A stretch of DNA of 57,292 bases from Sporomusa malonica (GTDB lineage: Bacteria > Bacillota > Negativicutes > Sporomusales > Sporomusaceae), in assembly GCF_900176355.1 (NCBI RefSeq), contig NZ_FWXI01000029.1, positions 1-57,292 on the forward strand, read 5' to 3'. Both the position numbers and the translations under genes were made by a program. The notes beneath the pieces were generated by a model. That model saw only the letters and a list, made by a program, of their open reading frames with translations, did no database searches and had not been told where the DNA came from. This document shows positions 9,250 to 18,723 of the stretch, piece after piece. Numbering within the stretch: position 1 is the first letter of the stretch; each line of letters starts with the position of its first letter.

Positions 9250-11028
9250 CTATCCCTCCTTCAATTTTTTAGGCCAGGTAAAGATAAAGTTGGCCCCCTG
9301 ACCCTCGGACGATAGTATCCGAATCGATCCTCCCTGATTCTCCACAATCTTCTTAACGAGCGCCAGACCGACACCGGTACTCTCCAGGGTATCACGCGGC
9401 TTTAGGGTTTGAAACATCTCAAAAACCTTGTGATGATAATTGGCGGCAATTCCAGGCCCGTTATCAGCAACGCTAAATTCAAAAAAACGGCCTACGTCTT
9501 TCCCGCCAATGATCACTTGGCCATCTGGTCTGTTATGATGTTTTATGCCATTGCCGACAAGATTTGCAAATACCTGCTTAAGGCGAATCCGCTCCGTATC
9601 AATCACCGGCATGTTTGGTCCAACCAAAATATGAAACCCTTCCGGCGGTGCCAAATCCTCAATGACTTCGGCAATTAGTTCGCCGACATTAACCAGCTCA
9701 GCATCTGATTTAATCCTGCCGATCCGCGAGTATTCCAATATGCCTTCAATAAGGTTTTCCATGCGTTGTACCCGCCCCCGCAAAAGCTCCAGCTTATGCT
9801 GGATTTCGGGGTCAAGGACGCTCCCTAGGTCTTCCTCCAGCCACTGCGACAAGTTGGCAATGGCACGAAGCGGTGCCTTTAGGTCATGGGAAACTACATA
9901 GGCAAATTGATCAAGCTCCTGATTGCTGCGCTCCAGTGTTCGCATGTAGTTAGCCAATTCCCCCTGCTTGCGCCGCAGTTCGGCCTCACGATGACGAACA
10001 GCATCAGCCATAGTCCGGAAGTGGTCTGATATTGTATTAAATTCGATATATTCATAACATTCTAGCGGCAGGTTGTAGTTGCCTGCTGCCACTTGCTGCA
10101 TTTTCCTGGTAAACTCACCCAATGGTTTAAAAATTTTTCTCAGATTGCGCACGGCAATAAACACGGCCAGCCCCAATGCCAATATTGAACCAACCAGGAA
10201 GATATTTCGCGTATGCGTAACCGGAGCAAAGGCAATATCGGTTCGTTGGGCGATTATAACCGGCCAGCCTGTCGGCTTAGCTATCGCTACCGTGATGAGA
10301 TAGTCGTCTTGACCATACCGAACGCGTGCAGAATTCGGATTTCCGGCTAGCACTGTTTTGATAAACTCCCGGTCACCGATATTATTGCGCTGATAAACCT
10401 GCCCCCTGTCTGAATGACCGATAAACGTACCTTCGACATCAAGAATCGCAGCCCAGCTATGCTGGCTGACATCACCTTTTGCTGTTATCTCGTTGAGTTT
10501 ACTCAAATTGATATAGCCCACAATCATACCATTCCTGGTTGGCCGTGTTATCGTTAGGGTTGGCTGCCCAGTATGCTGAGAGATAAAGGTAGTTGACCAA
10601 TGGGTCTCAGCCGTTTGTTTGGTGATTTGAAAAAAAGGCTGTCGTGACAGATCAAGCGTTGAATAGCTGGGGTCATGCGGCGCGCCAAAGACCGACTGCC
10701 CATTATTATCCAAAACATGTATTGCTTCAAAATAGGTATGACTGGCAACCAAAGCGTCAAGATACTGCTGAACTTGACGACTGTCAAGCCCCCCAGTGTC
10801 TATCATAACGGCAGTCTGCCCCATTACCATATCAGCTGTTATCAGGAAGTCTTGGGTACCGGCTGCCAAGTCGCTTGCCAGTTGCGTATTATATTTGATA
10901 ACTTGCTCACCCATACTCCGCGACAACAGTGTAATTGTAATCACGCTAATGACAAAGATCGGTAACGCAACTGCCACTATAAAGTTAATGGTCATAATAC
11001 CCTTTAGGCTGCCTGTAATCTTGTTCAT
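9250..11028 (-). CDS. Membrane sensor histidine kinase (Cache-HAMP-HisKA-HATPase)
   Basis: A 592-residue sensor kinase. The ATG at 11028 is preferred; the frame is open to a TTG at 11064 inside the upstream gene, and neither site has a strong Shine-Dalgarno, so coupling is likely. Residues about 11-33 form TM1. A Cache-type extracytoplasmic sensor follows to about 275 (with RPTRNGMIVGYINL and RYGQDDYLITVA). TM2 is FLVGSILALGLAVFIAV. HAMP and a coiled coil (REAELRRKQGELANYMRT) come next. The phosphoacceptor box is SHDLKAPLRAI, followed by the ATPase motifs GNGIKHH, ADNGPGIA and TGVGLALVKKI. No response regulator is adjacent, so the output partner is elsewhere. The substrate-binding lipoprotein upstream probably delivers the ligand. 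Confidence 0.93.
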   Translation of the reverse strand: MNKITGSLKGIMTINFIVAVALPIFVISVITITLLSRSMGEQVIKYNTQLASDLAAGTQDFLITADMVMGQTAVMIDTGGLDSRQVQQYLDALVASHTYFEAIHVLDNNGQSVFGAPHDPSYSTLDLSRQPFFQITKQTAETHWSTTFISQHTGQPTLTITRPTRNGMIVGYINLSKLNEITAKGDVSQHSWAAILDVEGTFIGHSDRGQVYQRNNIGDREFIKTVLAGNPNSARVRYGQDDYLITVAIAKPTGWPVIIAQRTDIAFAPVTHTRNIFLVGSILALGLAVFIAVRNLRKIFKPLGEFTRKMQQVAAGNYNLPLECYEYIEFNTISDHFRTMADAVRHREAELRRKQGELANYMRTLERSNQELDQFAYVVSHDLKAPLRAIANLSQWLEEDLGSVLDPEIQHKLELLRGRVQRMENLIEGILEYSRIGRIKSDAELVNVGELIAEVIEDLAPPEGFHILVGPNMPVIDTERIRLKQVFANLVGNGIKHHNRPDGQVIIGGKDVGRFFEFSVADNGPGIAANYHHKVFEMFQTLKPRDTLESTGVGLALVKKIVENQGGSIRILSSEGQGANFIFTWPKKLKEG

Positions 11029-11044
11029 ATGCCATCTGCTCACT

Positions 11045-12178
11045 TTAATAATCCAATGTGACAAACTGACCGTTTTTTACAGTAACCATCCAACATTCCC
11101 GGCTGGCATCGCCAGTGGCATTAATGGCGATATCGCTCCTGATCCCCGGAAACTGGCTTTGGGCAATGATCGCGTTTTTAACAGCTTGTGCTTTATTATT
11201 ACCGGCCTTTTTCATGCCTGCCAGTGCTACTTGCGCCGCTTCATAGCCATACGCGGCAGCAAAATTAGGCTGACTGCCAAATCGCTCCTGATACTTGCTC
11301 ACAAACTGATTGTATGCCTGACCGCGATCATCGGGGATAAACGGGCTGCTAAAAATAACACCTTCAACAGCTTGTCCACCATGATATATGAAGTCAGCCG
11401 TCATGCCCCAACTGCTGGAAAGCAGTGGCACAGTTAGCTGGCTTTTTCTTATCCATTGGCTAAGCATAGCAGCGTCCACGGCACTAGCCACAAGCAGTAC
11501 ACCTTCAGGCCGGTAGGCAGCCACATCTTTTGTTAAACGCTCATAGGGTACACCACTACCTGAGGTAAAAGCAACCTTGGCTATAACTTTACCACCCATT
11601 TCTTCATATTTAGCAGCAAAAGCGTCCGCCCATGCCTGAGAAAAATCAGGATTAGAAAGATCATAAACAACTACCATCTGCTTAAGTCCAAGCTTGTTTA
11701 TTGCGTACATAGCCTGATGGTCTGCCGAAACCTTAAGCGGAGGCATAACACTGATAAATAAATCATCGCGTCCGCTCAATATGTCAGCACGCGCCGTAGG
11801 GCTAATGATAAGCGCCTTCCCATCAGCCACTACAGGCAGCGCCGCTACGGCCGCAGCACTTGTCATATGCCCGATAATAATTTCTACCTCAGCCCTGACG
11901 AGTTCCTCATCAACCGCACGGACTACATTAGGATCATTTTTATCGTCTTTAACAATAAGCTCAACCGGTCGACCAAGAATACCGCCAGCCTTATTCATTT
12001 CCTCAACAGCCAATACTGCGCCGTTGCGTCCGGCAACGCCAATATCAGACTGGCGGCCTGTCAACCCAGCGACAAAAGCAACCTTTACCGGCTGACGGTT
12101 AGCGCAGCCGAGAGCTGACAAGGCAATGATCAAAGAAACTGCAAAAACAATAAGCCGATACTGTTTGGCAGCTGACAT
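11045..12178 (-). CDS. Branched-chain-amino-acid-type substrate-binding lipoprotein
   Basis: A 377-residue periplasmic binding protein of the LivJ/Peripla_BP_6 family. Its lipoprotein signal is hydrophobic and ends LSALGC, so Cys25 should be lipidated. The mature part begins VKVAFVAGLTGRQSDIG, a family hallmark, and continues through GRPVELIVKDDKNDP and the second lobe (AAYGYEAAQVALAG). No permease or ATPase genes are near; the next gene, 17 nt downstream, is the histidine kinase. This suggests a sensory rather than transport role, as in some binding-protein/kinase pairs. The ligand is unknown. Its Shine-Dalgarno lies in a stem-loop (see 12181-12231). Confidence 0.88.
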   Translation of the reverse strand: MSAAKQYRLIVFAVSLIIALSALGCANRQPVKVAFVAGLTGRQSDIGVAGRNGAVLAVEEMNKAGGILGRPVELIVKDDKNDPNVVRAVDEELVRAEVEIIIGHMTSAAAVAALPVVADGKALIISPTARADILSGRDDLFISVMPPLKVSADHQAMYAINKLGLKQMVVVYDLSNPDFSQAWADAFAAKYEEMGGKVIAKVAFTSGSGVPYERLTKDVAAYRPEGVLLVASAVDAAMLSQWIRKSQLTVPLLSSSWGMTADFIYHGGQAVEGVIFSSPFIPDDRGQAYNQFVSKYQERFGSQPNFAAAYGYEAAQVALAGMKKAGNNKAQAVKNAIIAQSQFPGIRSDIAINATGDASRECWMVTVKNGQFVTLDY

Positions 12179-12180
12179 AG

Positions 12181-12231
12181 GCTCCCTCCGTCCGACAATT
12201 ATTGTAAATAATAATTAGCCACAGAGGGAGC
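12181..12231. promoter_or_regulatory. Stem-loop pairing the ribosome site of the binding-protein gene
   Basis: CTCCCTC near 12182-12188 pairs with GAGGGAG at 12224-12230, flanking an AT-rich inner palindrome (AATTATT...AATAATAATT). On the minus strand the right-hand arm, GGAGGGAGC, is the Shine-Dalgarno of the lipoprotein gene (ATG at 12178). The stem would therefore hide it. It may instead serve as the purL terminator. Both readings are inference. Confidence 0.5.
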
Positions 12232-12256
12232 TTTTCCCTGCTATTTCTTCCAGTTT

Positions 12257-15200
12257 TTATTTAAAATAATTGACACCAGCATTAAATAATTGCTGATCTT
12301 TGTACCCAGGAATATTTATCGCTACATTATTGCCAATGCGTTCCGAATGTCCCATTTTCCCCAGCACCCGTCCATCCGGACTGGTGATTGCTTCAATGGC
12401 GTGGCAGGAGCCGTTCGGGTTAAACTTGACATCATAAGTCGGCTGGCCGTCAAAATCAACATACTGGGTGGCAATCTGGCCGTTCGCTGCCAACCGGGAA
12501 ATTTCATCATTTGTAGCGTAGAACCGGCCTTCACCATGGGACGCTGGAATGACAAATACTTCACCAGCCTCGGCGTTGTTCAGCCAGGGCGATAGGGTTG
12601 ATACAACCTTGGTATTTACCATACAGGAAATATGCCGGCCAATTTTGTTAAAGGTCAGTGTCGGACTGGTCTCAGTCAAATCACGGATTTCGCCATATGG
12701 CACCAGCCCCAGCTTAATGAGTGCCTGGAAGCCATTGCAAATGCCTAGCATCAGACCATCGCGATGCTGTAAAAGCTCAGTCACGGCCTCTTTTACCCGG
12801 GGATTGCGGAACATGGTGGCAATAAATTTACCTGAGCCGTCAGGTTCATCCCCAGCACTAAACCCGCCAGGCAGCATGACAATCTGTGCGTCCGCGATTT
12901 TCTTGGCTAACAGCTCGATAGATTCTTCAATCTGCTTTGATGTCAGGTTACGGATGACCAGTGTTTCAGGAATGGCCCCAGCCTGTTCAAAGGCTTTAGC
13001 TGTATCATATTCACAGTTGGTGCCAGGGAATACCGGAATTAGGACTTTGGGCTTGGCTATACTTACCGCCGGGCGGCGGCTGTTTCGTTTTGTATAATAG
13101 GCAAAGCCCTGTGGCTCACCTTCAATCAGGTCAGGCCGGACAGGGAATACTTTCTCCAGCGGCCGTTCCCATACGGCAAAAGCTTCGTCAAGCGTTATCT
13201 CTGCGTCGTTGACGCGGATAACAGGGAGACCTATAGTCTGACCGATCAATGTATAATCAATGCCGTTAAGCTCATGTTCCAGCTTTATTTCAGCAGGCAA
13301 TTCCAAAACAAGCGAGCCATAGTCTGGCGCAAACAGAGCAGTTCCACCAATTCTAGCAGTTAAATCAATACCGATGCGGTTGCCGAATGTCATTTTGCTG
13401 ACAGCTTCCGCCAGACCGCCGAGTTTGACAGTATAGGCAGCCAGAACCCTGCCTGCCTGGACGAGTTGGCCAACTCGGTCATAGGCCATGGTTACGGCTG
13501 CGAAATCAGGCAGTTCATGTTCATCCCGTTTAACGTGAACTACCACAACGTTACTGCCAGCCTGTTTAAACTCCTGCGAAATAACATGCCGCACGTCCAC
13601 TGCTGTTACGGCAAATGCTACCAGAGTTGGGGGGACAGCAATCTCTTTGAAAGTACCTGACATGCTGTCCTTGCCGCCGATAGCAGGGATGCCTAGCTGT
13701 TTTTGGGCGTAAAATGCACCTAACAGCGCGCTAAAGGGCTTGCCCCATTTAATGCTATCCTTGTCCAGCTTTTCGAAATACTCCTGCAGGGTCAGCCTTA
13801 TTGTGTGGAAATTACCACCTAACGCCACCACCTTGGCAACAGCCTCAATAATTGCATATACGGCGCCGTGGAATGGGCTCCAGGCCGAGAGGCCGGGATT
13901 AAAGCCATGTGTCATGATTGTTCCTGTTGTGGTATCACCTGACAATACCGGCAGTTTGGCAGCCATACCTTCGGCTGGAGTGTCCTGGTACTTGCCACCA
14001 AACGGCATAAGCACAGTGCCTGCGCCAATACTGCTGTCAAATCGCTCAACAAGTCCTTTCTGACTGCATATGTTGAGGTTTTGCAGCATATTAAGCCATG
14101 CTTCTTTAATATTCTGCGGTTCAATCCGGCCCGGACCGGGCAGCCCTTTGAAATAACTGTTATCTGCCGGCGCAGTCACTTGTACTGCCGTGTGCTGCTT
14201 GACACCGTTAGTGTTTAAAAAATCGCGGCTAATGCTAACAATAGACTTACCGCGCCAGACCATCTTCAGCCGGTTATCGTCAGACACGTTGGCTACGATG
14301 GTCGCTTCCACATTTTCCGCATCGGCGTAGCGAATAAATTCCCGGGCGTTCTCCGCCGCTACCACTACAGCCATTCGTTCCTGCGATTCTGAGATAGCAA
14401 GTTCTGTGCCATCAAGTCCTTCATACTTTTTCGGGATAGCATCTAAGTTAATATTCAGACCGTCAGTAAGCTCGCCGATCGCCACAGACACACCACCTGC
14501 GCCGAAATCGTTGCAGCGTTTAATCATGGTACTAACGGCAGGATGCCGGAACAAGCGCTGGATTTTACGTTCGGTGGGAGGATTGCCTTTTTGGACTTCA
14601 GCGCCACAACTCATCAGGGATTCTTCGGTATGGGCTTTGGAGGAACCTGTTGCGCCACCGCAGCCATCGCGCCCGGTACGACCGCCTACTAGAATAACAA
14701 CATCGCCTGGCTCAGGAATAGCGCGCACAACGTTTTTTTTCGGGGCAGCTGCCATGACAGCCCCGATTTCCATCCGTTTCGCAATATACCCCTGATCATA
14801 GATTTCGGTCACCTGGCCTGTTGCCAAGCCGATCTGGTTACCGTAGGAGCTGTATCCTGCTGCTGCACTTGTGGTAATTTTACGCTGTGGCAGCTTGCCA
14901 GAGAGCGTTGCTTCCAACGGCGCGCGCGGATCGCCACTACCGGTGACACGCATGGCCTGATAGACGTAGGAACGCCCTGACAGTGGATCACGGATACAGC
15001 CGCCCAGACAAGTAGCTGCTCCGCCAAATGGCTCAATTTCGGTCGGATGGTTATGTGTCTCATTCTTAAACATGACAAGCCAATCTTCATTCTGGCCATC
15101 AACATCGGCTTGTACAATAATACTGCAGGCGTTTATTTCCTCTGACTCATCCAGATCAGTAAGCTGGCCGCGTTTTTTTAGTTCTTTCATGGCAACAGTG

Positions 15201-16045
15201 GCGATATCCATAAGGCTGACATCTTTCACTTTGTCGGCATAAACAAATTCCCGGCAGTTCAAATATTCTTCATAGGCAGCTTTGACCGGATTATTAAACT
15301 TGCCTTCCTCAATTGTGACATCCTGGATCTCGGTTAGGAACGTCGTATGCCGGCAATGGTCTGACCAATACGTATCAATTACCTTTATCTCAGTAATAGT
15401 CGGGTCCCGGCGCTCAGCCTCGCGGAAGTACTCCTGACAAAAAGCCAAATCCTCAAAACTCATAGACAGCCCTTGGGTATTCATAAAATCCATGAGTTCT
15501 TGCTCGGTCTTTGTAGTGAAACCGTTTAGCACTGCTACGTCATTAGGCTCATCACCTAACATGTTCAGTGATTCCGGTTTTGCCAGGGATGCCTCCCTTG
15601 CCTCAACCGGATTAATACAATAATTTTTAATTCTTATTAATTCTTGCTCATTAATATCGCCTTCAAGAACCAGCACTTTAGCGGTGTTTACTGTTGGCGG
15701 CTCTTGCTGTGTTAAAATTTGGATACTCTGTGCCGCCCAGTCGGCTCTCTGGTCGTACTGCCCTGGCAAGTATTCTATAGCAAATACCTGATTTGATGCT
15801 TCTAGATCAACATTTTCAAGATAAATAACATCTACAGGCGGCTCAGAGAAGATGGTATGAATGGCGTCTGCAAATTCCTGGTCAGTCAAACCAGCTACGT
15901 CATAGCGGTGAAGCATTCTTACTGCGCTTAGCCCTTTTATCCCTAAGTTCTCTTTAAGATCTGAATAAATACCTGTCGCCTCTACTTGAAATCCCGGTTT
16001 CTTTTCTACAAATATCCGGCGTACTGAATCTTTCACTGTGTTCAA
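12257..16045 (-). CDS. purL: Phosphoribosylformylglycinamidine synthase, single-chain (PurL)
   Basis: Fourth step of de novo purine synthesis: FGAR + glutamine + ATP give FGAM. This is the 1262-residue single-chain form common in Clostridia, with the synthetase and glutaminase in one polypeptide. The start is TTG at 16045, 8 nt after AGGGGG. An N-terminal linker domain precedes two AIRS-type ATP-binding halves (FKNETHNHPTEIEPFGGAAT; GRDGCGGATGSSK; GGKDSMSGTF). The C-terminal class-I glutaminase has VFPGTNCEYDTA, LPGGFSAGDE, the nucleophile Cys in GICNGFQALIK, and the His-Glu pair in PASHGEGRFYA. No other pur genes are adjacent, and I saw no purine riboswitch or PurR box upstream. Confidence 0.97.
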   Translation of the reverse strand: MNTVKDSVRRIFVEKKPGFQVEATGIYSDLKENLGIKGLSAVRMLHRYDVAGLTDQEFADAIHTIFSEPPVDVIYLENVDLEASNQVFAIEYLPGQYDQRADWAAQSIQILTQQEPPTVNTAKVLVLEGDINEQELIRIKNYCINPVEAREASLAKPESLNMLGDEPNDVAVLNGFTTKTEQELMDFMNTQGLSMSFEDLAFCQEYFREAERRDPTITEIKVIDTYWSDHCRHTTFLTEIQDVTIEEGKFNNPVKAAYEEYLNCREFVYADKVKDVSLMDIATVAMKELKKRGQLTDLDESEEINACSIIVQADVDGQNEDWLVMFKNETHNHPTEIEPFGGAATCLGGCIRDPLSGRSYVYQAMRVTGSGDPRAPLEATLSGKLPQRKITTSAAAGYSSYGNQIGLATGQVTEIYDQGYIAKRMEIGAVMAAAPKKNVVRAIPEPGDVVILVGGRTGRDGCGGATGSSKAHTEESLMSCGAEVQKGNPPTERKIQRLFRHPAVSTMIKRCNDFGAGGVSVAIGELTDGLNINLDAIPKKYEGLDGTELAISESQERMAVVVAAENAREFIRYADAENVEATIVANVSDDNRLKMVWRGKSIVSISRDFLNTNGVKQHTAVQVTAPADNSYFKGLPGPGRIEPQNIKEAWLNMLQNLNICSQKGLVERFDSSIGAGTVLMPFGGKYQDTPAEGMAAKLPVLSGDTTTGTIMTHGFNPGLSAWSPFHGAVYAIIEAVAKVVALGGNFHTIRLTLQEYFEKLDKDSIKWGKPFSALLGAFYAQKQLGIPAIGGKDSMSGTFKEIAVPPTLVAFAVTAVDVRHVISQEFKQAGSNVVVVHVKRDEHELPDFAAVTMAYDRVGQLVQAGRVLAAYTVKLGGLAEAVSKMTFGNRIGIDLTARIGGTALFAPDYGSLVLELPAEIKLEHELNGIDYTLIGQTIGLPVIRVNDAEITLDEAFAVWERPLEKVFPVRPDLIEGEPQGFAYYTKRNSRRPAVSIAKPKVLIPVFPGTNCEYDTAKAFEQAGAIPETLVIRNLTSKQIEESIELLAKKIADAQIVMLPGGFSAGDEPDGSGKFIATMFRNPRVKEAVTELLQHRDGLMLGICNGFQALIKLGLVPYGEIRDLTETSPTLTFNKIGRHISCMVNTKVVSTLSPWLNNAEAGEVFVIPASHGEGRFYATNDEISRLAANGQIATQYVDFDGQPTYDVKFNPNGSCHAIEAITSPDGRVLGKMGHSERIGNNVAINIPGYKDQQLFNAGVNYFK

Positions 16046-16148
16046 ACTATTCGCCCCCTGTAAATAAACTTTACATGACTATCGTAGCACATTATAATTA
16101 ATCGTAAAAATTAATATTAATTATTTAACTAATAAGGAGTACTTATAA

Positions 16149-17060
16149 ATGGATATCAATTTTGAGCTCTATAAGGTATTCTATCATGTGGCCAAGACGC
16201 TAAGTTTTTCGGAAGCCTCCTCACAACTTCACATATCCCAATCCGCCGTCAGTCAATCCATCCGTTTATTGGAAGATAGAATTAACAGCCGCCTATTCTC
16301 CCGTACTACTAAACAGGTGAAATTGACACCGGAAGGAACCATGCTATTTTCGTTTATAGAACAAGCCTATCAATTTATTAAGACAGGCGAACGTAATCTC
16401 CAGGACATTCATTCCCTGACAAGGGGTGAACTTAGAATTGCCGCCAGTGATACCCTCTGCAGATATTATTTACTGCCATATCTAAAACAATTTAATAAGC
16501 AGTACCCCCATATTAAAATAAATATCACTAACCGAACCTCGCCTGTCTGTACTGAACTTGTTCGCAAAGGGCTGGTAGATATCAGTTTTGTTAACCTGCT
16601 CCACGAGTCACCGATTCATCAAAGGGAACGTGATACCAAACTTACTATCACAAAATTAAATATAATCCAGGATGTCTTTGTAGCTGGCAAGGATTACCGT
16701 AAGCTTCAGCAACTGACTCTTTCCTTAAAGGACTTAGAAAACTATCCAATTCTCGTTCTGGAAAAGAACACAGTGACCCGCAGCTATTTTGACGCCATCT
16801 TAAAGAGTTATGACATATTCATAACCCCCGAAATAGAACTCGGAAGTATTGATTTACTCATCGATTTGGCATATATCGGACTTGGCATCGCTTTCGTGCC
16901 TAAAGAATATATTGCCGCTCATTTGGAGAGCGAACACCTCTTTCTCTTAACGCTCAAAGAAGCGATTCCGCCACGGTATCTGGGCGCCATTACAAACAGC
17001 ACCGTGCCGCTGCCGGTTGCAGCCCAAAAATTTATCAATTTGATTACAGACACACTGTGA
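16149..17060 (+). CDS. LysR-family transcriptional regulator
   Basis: A 303-residue LysR-type regulator. An N-terminal winged helix-turn-helix (residues 1-60: FYHVAKTLSFSEASSQLHIS, then QSAVSQSIRLLE) is followed by a periplasmic-binding-like effector domain starting near residue 90 (GELRIAASDTLCRYYLLPYL). AAGGAG lies before the ATG. It is divergent from purL across a very AT-rich 103-nt gap rich in ATTAAT repeats, where its binding sites are expected. The effector is unknown; a link to purL would be unusual and is based on position alone. Confidence 0.92.
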   Translation: MDINFELYKVFYHVAKTLSFSEASSQLHISQSAVSQSIRLLEDRINSRLFSRTTKQVKLTPEGTMLFSFIEQAYQFIKTGERNLQDIHSLTRGELRIAASDTLCRYYLLPYLKQFNKQYPHIKINITNRTSPVCTELVRKGLVDISFVNLLHESPIHQRERDTKLTITKLNIIQDVFVAGKDYRKLQQLTLSLKDLENYPILVLEKNTVTRSYFDAILKSYDIFITPEIELGSIDLLIDLAYIGLGIAFVPKEYIAAHLESEHLFLLTLKEAIPPRYLGAITNSTVPLPVAAQKFINLITDTL

Positions 17061-17116
17061 AATAGCACCATTGACTCATCCTATGTAGTCAAATTGGATA
17101 AATTCGTATATAAAGA

Positions 17117-17144
17117 AGCAGCCCCTGCGTACGCCGGAGCTGCT
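17117..17144. terminator. Bidirectional hairpin between convergent genes
   Basis: AGCAGC (17117-17122) pairs with GCTGCT (17139-17144), with an inner GCGTACGC palindrome. It sits between the convergent LysR and YvyF-like genes. Only a modest T-tract follows on either strand (TCTTTATATA on minus). Confidence 0.45.
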
Positions 17145-17151
17145 AGTTTAA

Positions 17152-17577
17152 CTATTTCTTTGTCTTGCTGTAAAAGCCTTTGTTCTGCTTCTTTAATCCA
17201 GTTTGGGTAAATCTCCCGCTATCAGCGTCTTTTTTTCCCATAGTCCACCAGCCAATACGCTTCATTTCCTGTCTGATGTCGCAGATACAATAAGGACACA
17301 ACTGACCATCTACAATAAGCGAGCCACACTGTTCACACGGGTAAGTGACACTAAACTCTTCTAAAAACCAGCCCCGCTTCAGCATTTTCATGACTGTTGG
17401 GCGTCTTACACCTGTTACCGCTGCAATCTGGTCAACAGACACGCTGCCGTGACATCGCCGCAGGTAGTCAAATACCCGGTCTGCTTCGCCCATTTCCTGT
17501 TTATGGCAGGCAGGGCAGAGCCCCCCAATATCAATACTAGAAAGACCGCCGCACTCTGAGCAGTATCCAAGGCTCAT
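17152..17577 (-). CDS. YvyF-like zinc-ribbon / helix-turn-helix protein
   Basis: A 141-residue protein with an N-terminal zinc ribbon (C6, C9, C21, C24: YCSECGG ... LCPACHK), a helical DNA-binding-like middle (VSVDQIAAVTGVRRPTVMKML) and a second Cys cluster (YPCEQCGSLIVDGQLCPYCI), then a basic tail. This layout matches the YvyF family named for the flagellar operon of Bacillus. No flagellar genes are near, so a flagellar role is not supported here. It may be a small transcriptional regulator. AAGGA precedes the ATG. Confidence 0.7.
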   Translation of the reverse strand: MSLGYCSECGGLSSIDIGGLCPACHKQEMGEADRVFDYLRRCHGSVSVDQIAAVTGVRRPTVMKMLKRGWFLEEFSVTYPCEQCGSLIVDGQLCPYCICDIRQEMKRIGWWTMGKKDADSGRFTQTGLKKQNKGFYSKTKK

Positions 17578-17730
17578 TTTTCCTTAACCCCGCCTTTTCT
17601 AACGATTCGCTACCAGACTGCCATGTCACTCAGACTCTTACCAAAAGCGAGATATTCGGGGTTAAAGCATTAAATTCCTGCATTTCCTAAGTCATAATAC
17701 CTATATTTTTCAGGACTTAAGACCCTGGAT

Positions 17731-18723
17731 TTATAAAAACAAAGCTAAAAATTTATACATTAGGGCACTTGTTGCTGCGCTAAATGGAATAGTCAATATC
17801 CAGGCAAACAGCATTTGCTTAGCTACACCCCATCGTACAGCCGAAATACGTTTAGCGGAGCCAACCCCCATGATTGAACCAGATACTACGTGAGTAGTAC
17901 TGACTGGCAGATGTAGATTGGTGGCTGCAAAAATAACAAGCGCTGAGTTCAAATCAGCAGCAAAACCGTTAATGGGTTCAAGCTTAAATATCCTACCGCC
18001 CATAGTCTTGATAATCTTCCAGCCACCTGCTGCCGTTCCCAGGCCCATAGCAATCGCGCAAGATAATTTAACCCAGAGAGGGACTTCCAATGACGGGATT
18101 TGCCCTGAACTGAGCAGTGCTAATGTGATAATCCCCATGGCTTTTTGCGCATCATTGGAGCCATGCGAGAAGGACATCATACTGGCAGATAAGAGCTGCA
18201 TTTTCTTGAACCCGGCATTGAGTTTCCCCGGCTCTTGCCTACCAAAAATCCACATCATGGCAATCATGATAATATATCCACCTGCCATGGCAATGAGCGG
18301 TGACAGTACAAGCGAGAGAACAATCTTTTTCACACCGGCAAGGTTAATGGCATCAAACCCTGCACCGACGATGACAGCTCCTAATACTCCGCCGACAAGG
18401 GCATGCGAGGAACTGCTCGGAATACCAAGCCACCAAGTAATCAGATTCCAGACAATAGCACCGAATAAGGCCGAAATAATCACAGGCTGGTTAACCAAAG
18501 AAGCAGCCTTAACAAGATCGCCGCCAATAGTCTTTGCTACCCCTGTACTGTAGAGTGCCCCGGCAAAATTAAGAATTGCGGCCAGCATAACGGCATACTG
18601 CGGCTCTAGCGCCCGGGTGGATACCGAAGTGGCAATTGCGTTGGCAGTATCATGAAAGCCATTAATATAATCAAACGCCAGCGCGAAAAATACCACAACA
18701 TAGACCAGCGTCAAATCAGGCAT
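17731..18723 (-). CDS. Pit-family low-affinity inorganic phosphate transporter
   Basis: A 330-residue polytopic membrane protein of the PiT family, which co-transports phosphate with a cation. The two inverted halves carry the signatures FDYINGFHDTANAIATSVST near the N terminus and MSFSHGSNDAQKAMGI in the second half, with about ten hydrophobic helices between. The C-terminal helix is AWILTIPFSAATSALMY. It overlaps the 3' end of the DUF47 gene by 8 nt, the usual DUF47-pit arrangement, so translation is coupled. Confidence 0.94.
   Translation of the reverse strand: MPDLTLVYVVVFFALAFDYINGFHDTANAIATSVSTRALEPQYAVMLAAILNFAGALYSTGVAKTIGGDLVKAASLVNQPVIISALFGAIVWNLITWWLGIPSSSSHALVGGVLGAVIVGAGFDAINLAGVKKIVLSLVLSPLIAMAGGYIIMIAMMWIFGRQEPGKLNAGFKKMQLLSASMMSFSHGSNDAQKAMGIITLALLSSGQIPSLEVPLWVKLSCAIAMGLGTAAGGWKIIKTMGGRIFKLEPINGFAADLNSALVIFAATNLHLPVSTTHVVSGSIMGVGSAKRISAVRWGVAKQMLFAWILTIPFSAATSALMYKFLALFL

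Noticed and set aside
16046..16148. Purine riboswitch or PurR box upstream of purL
   Set aside because: The gap is short, AT-rich and lacks both the conserved purine riboswitch junctions and a CGAAC-type PurR palindrome.
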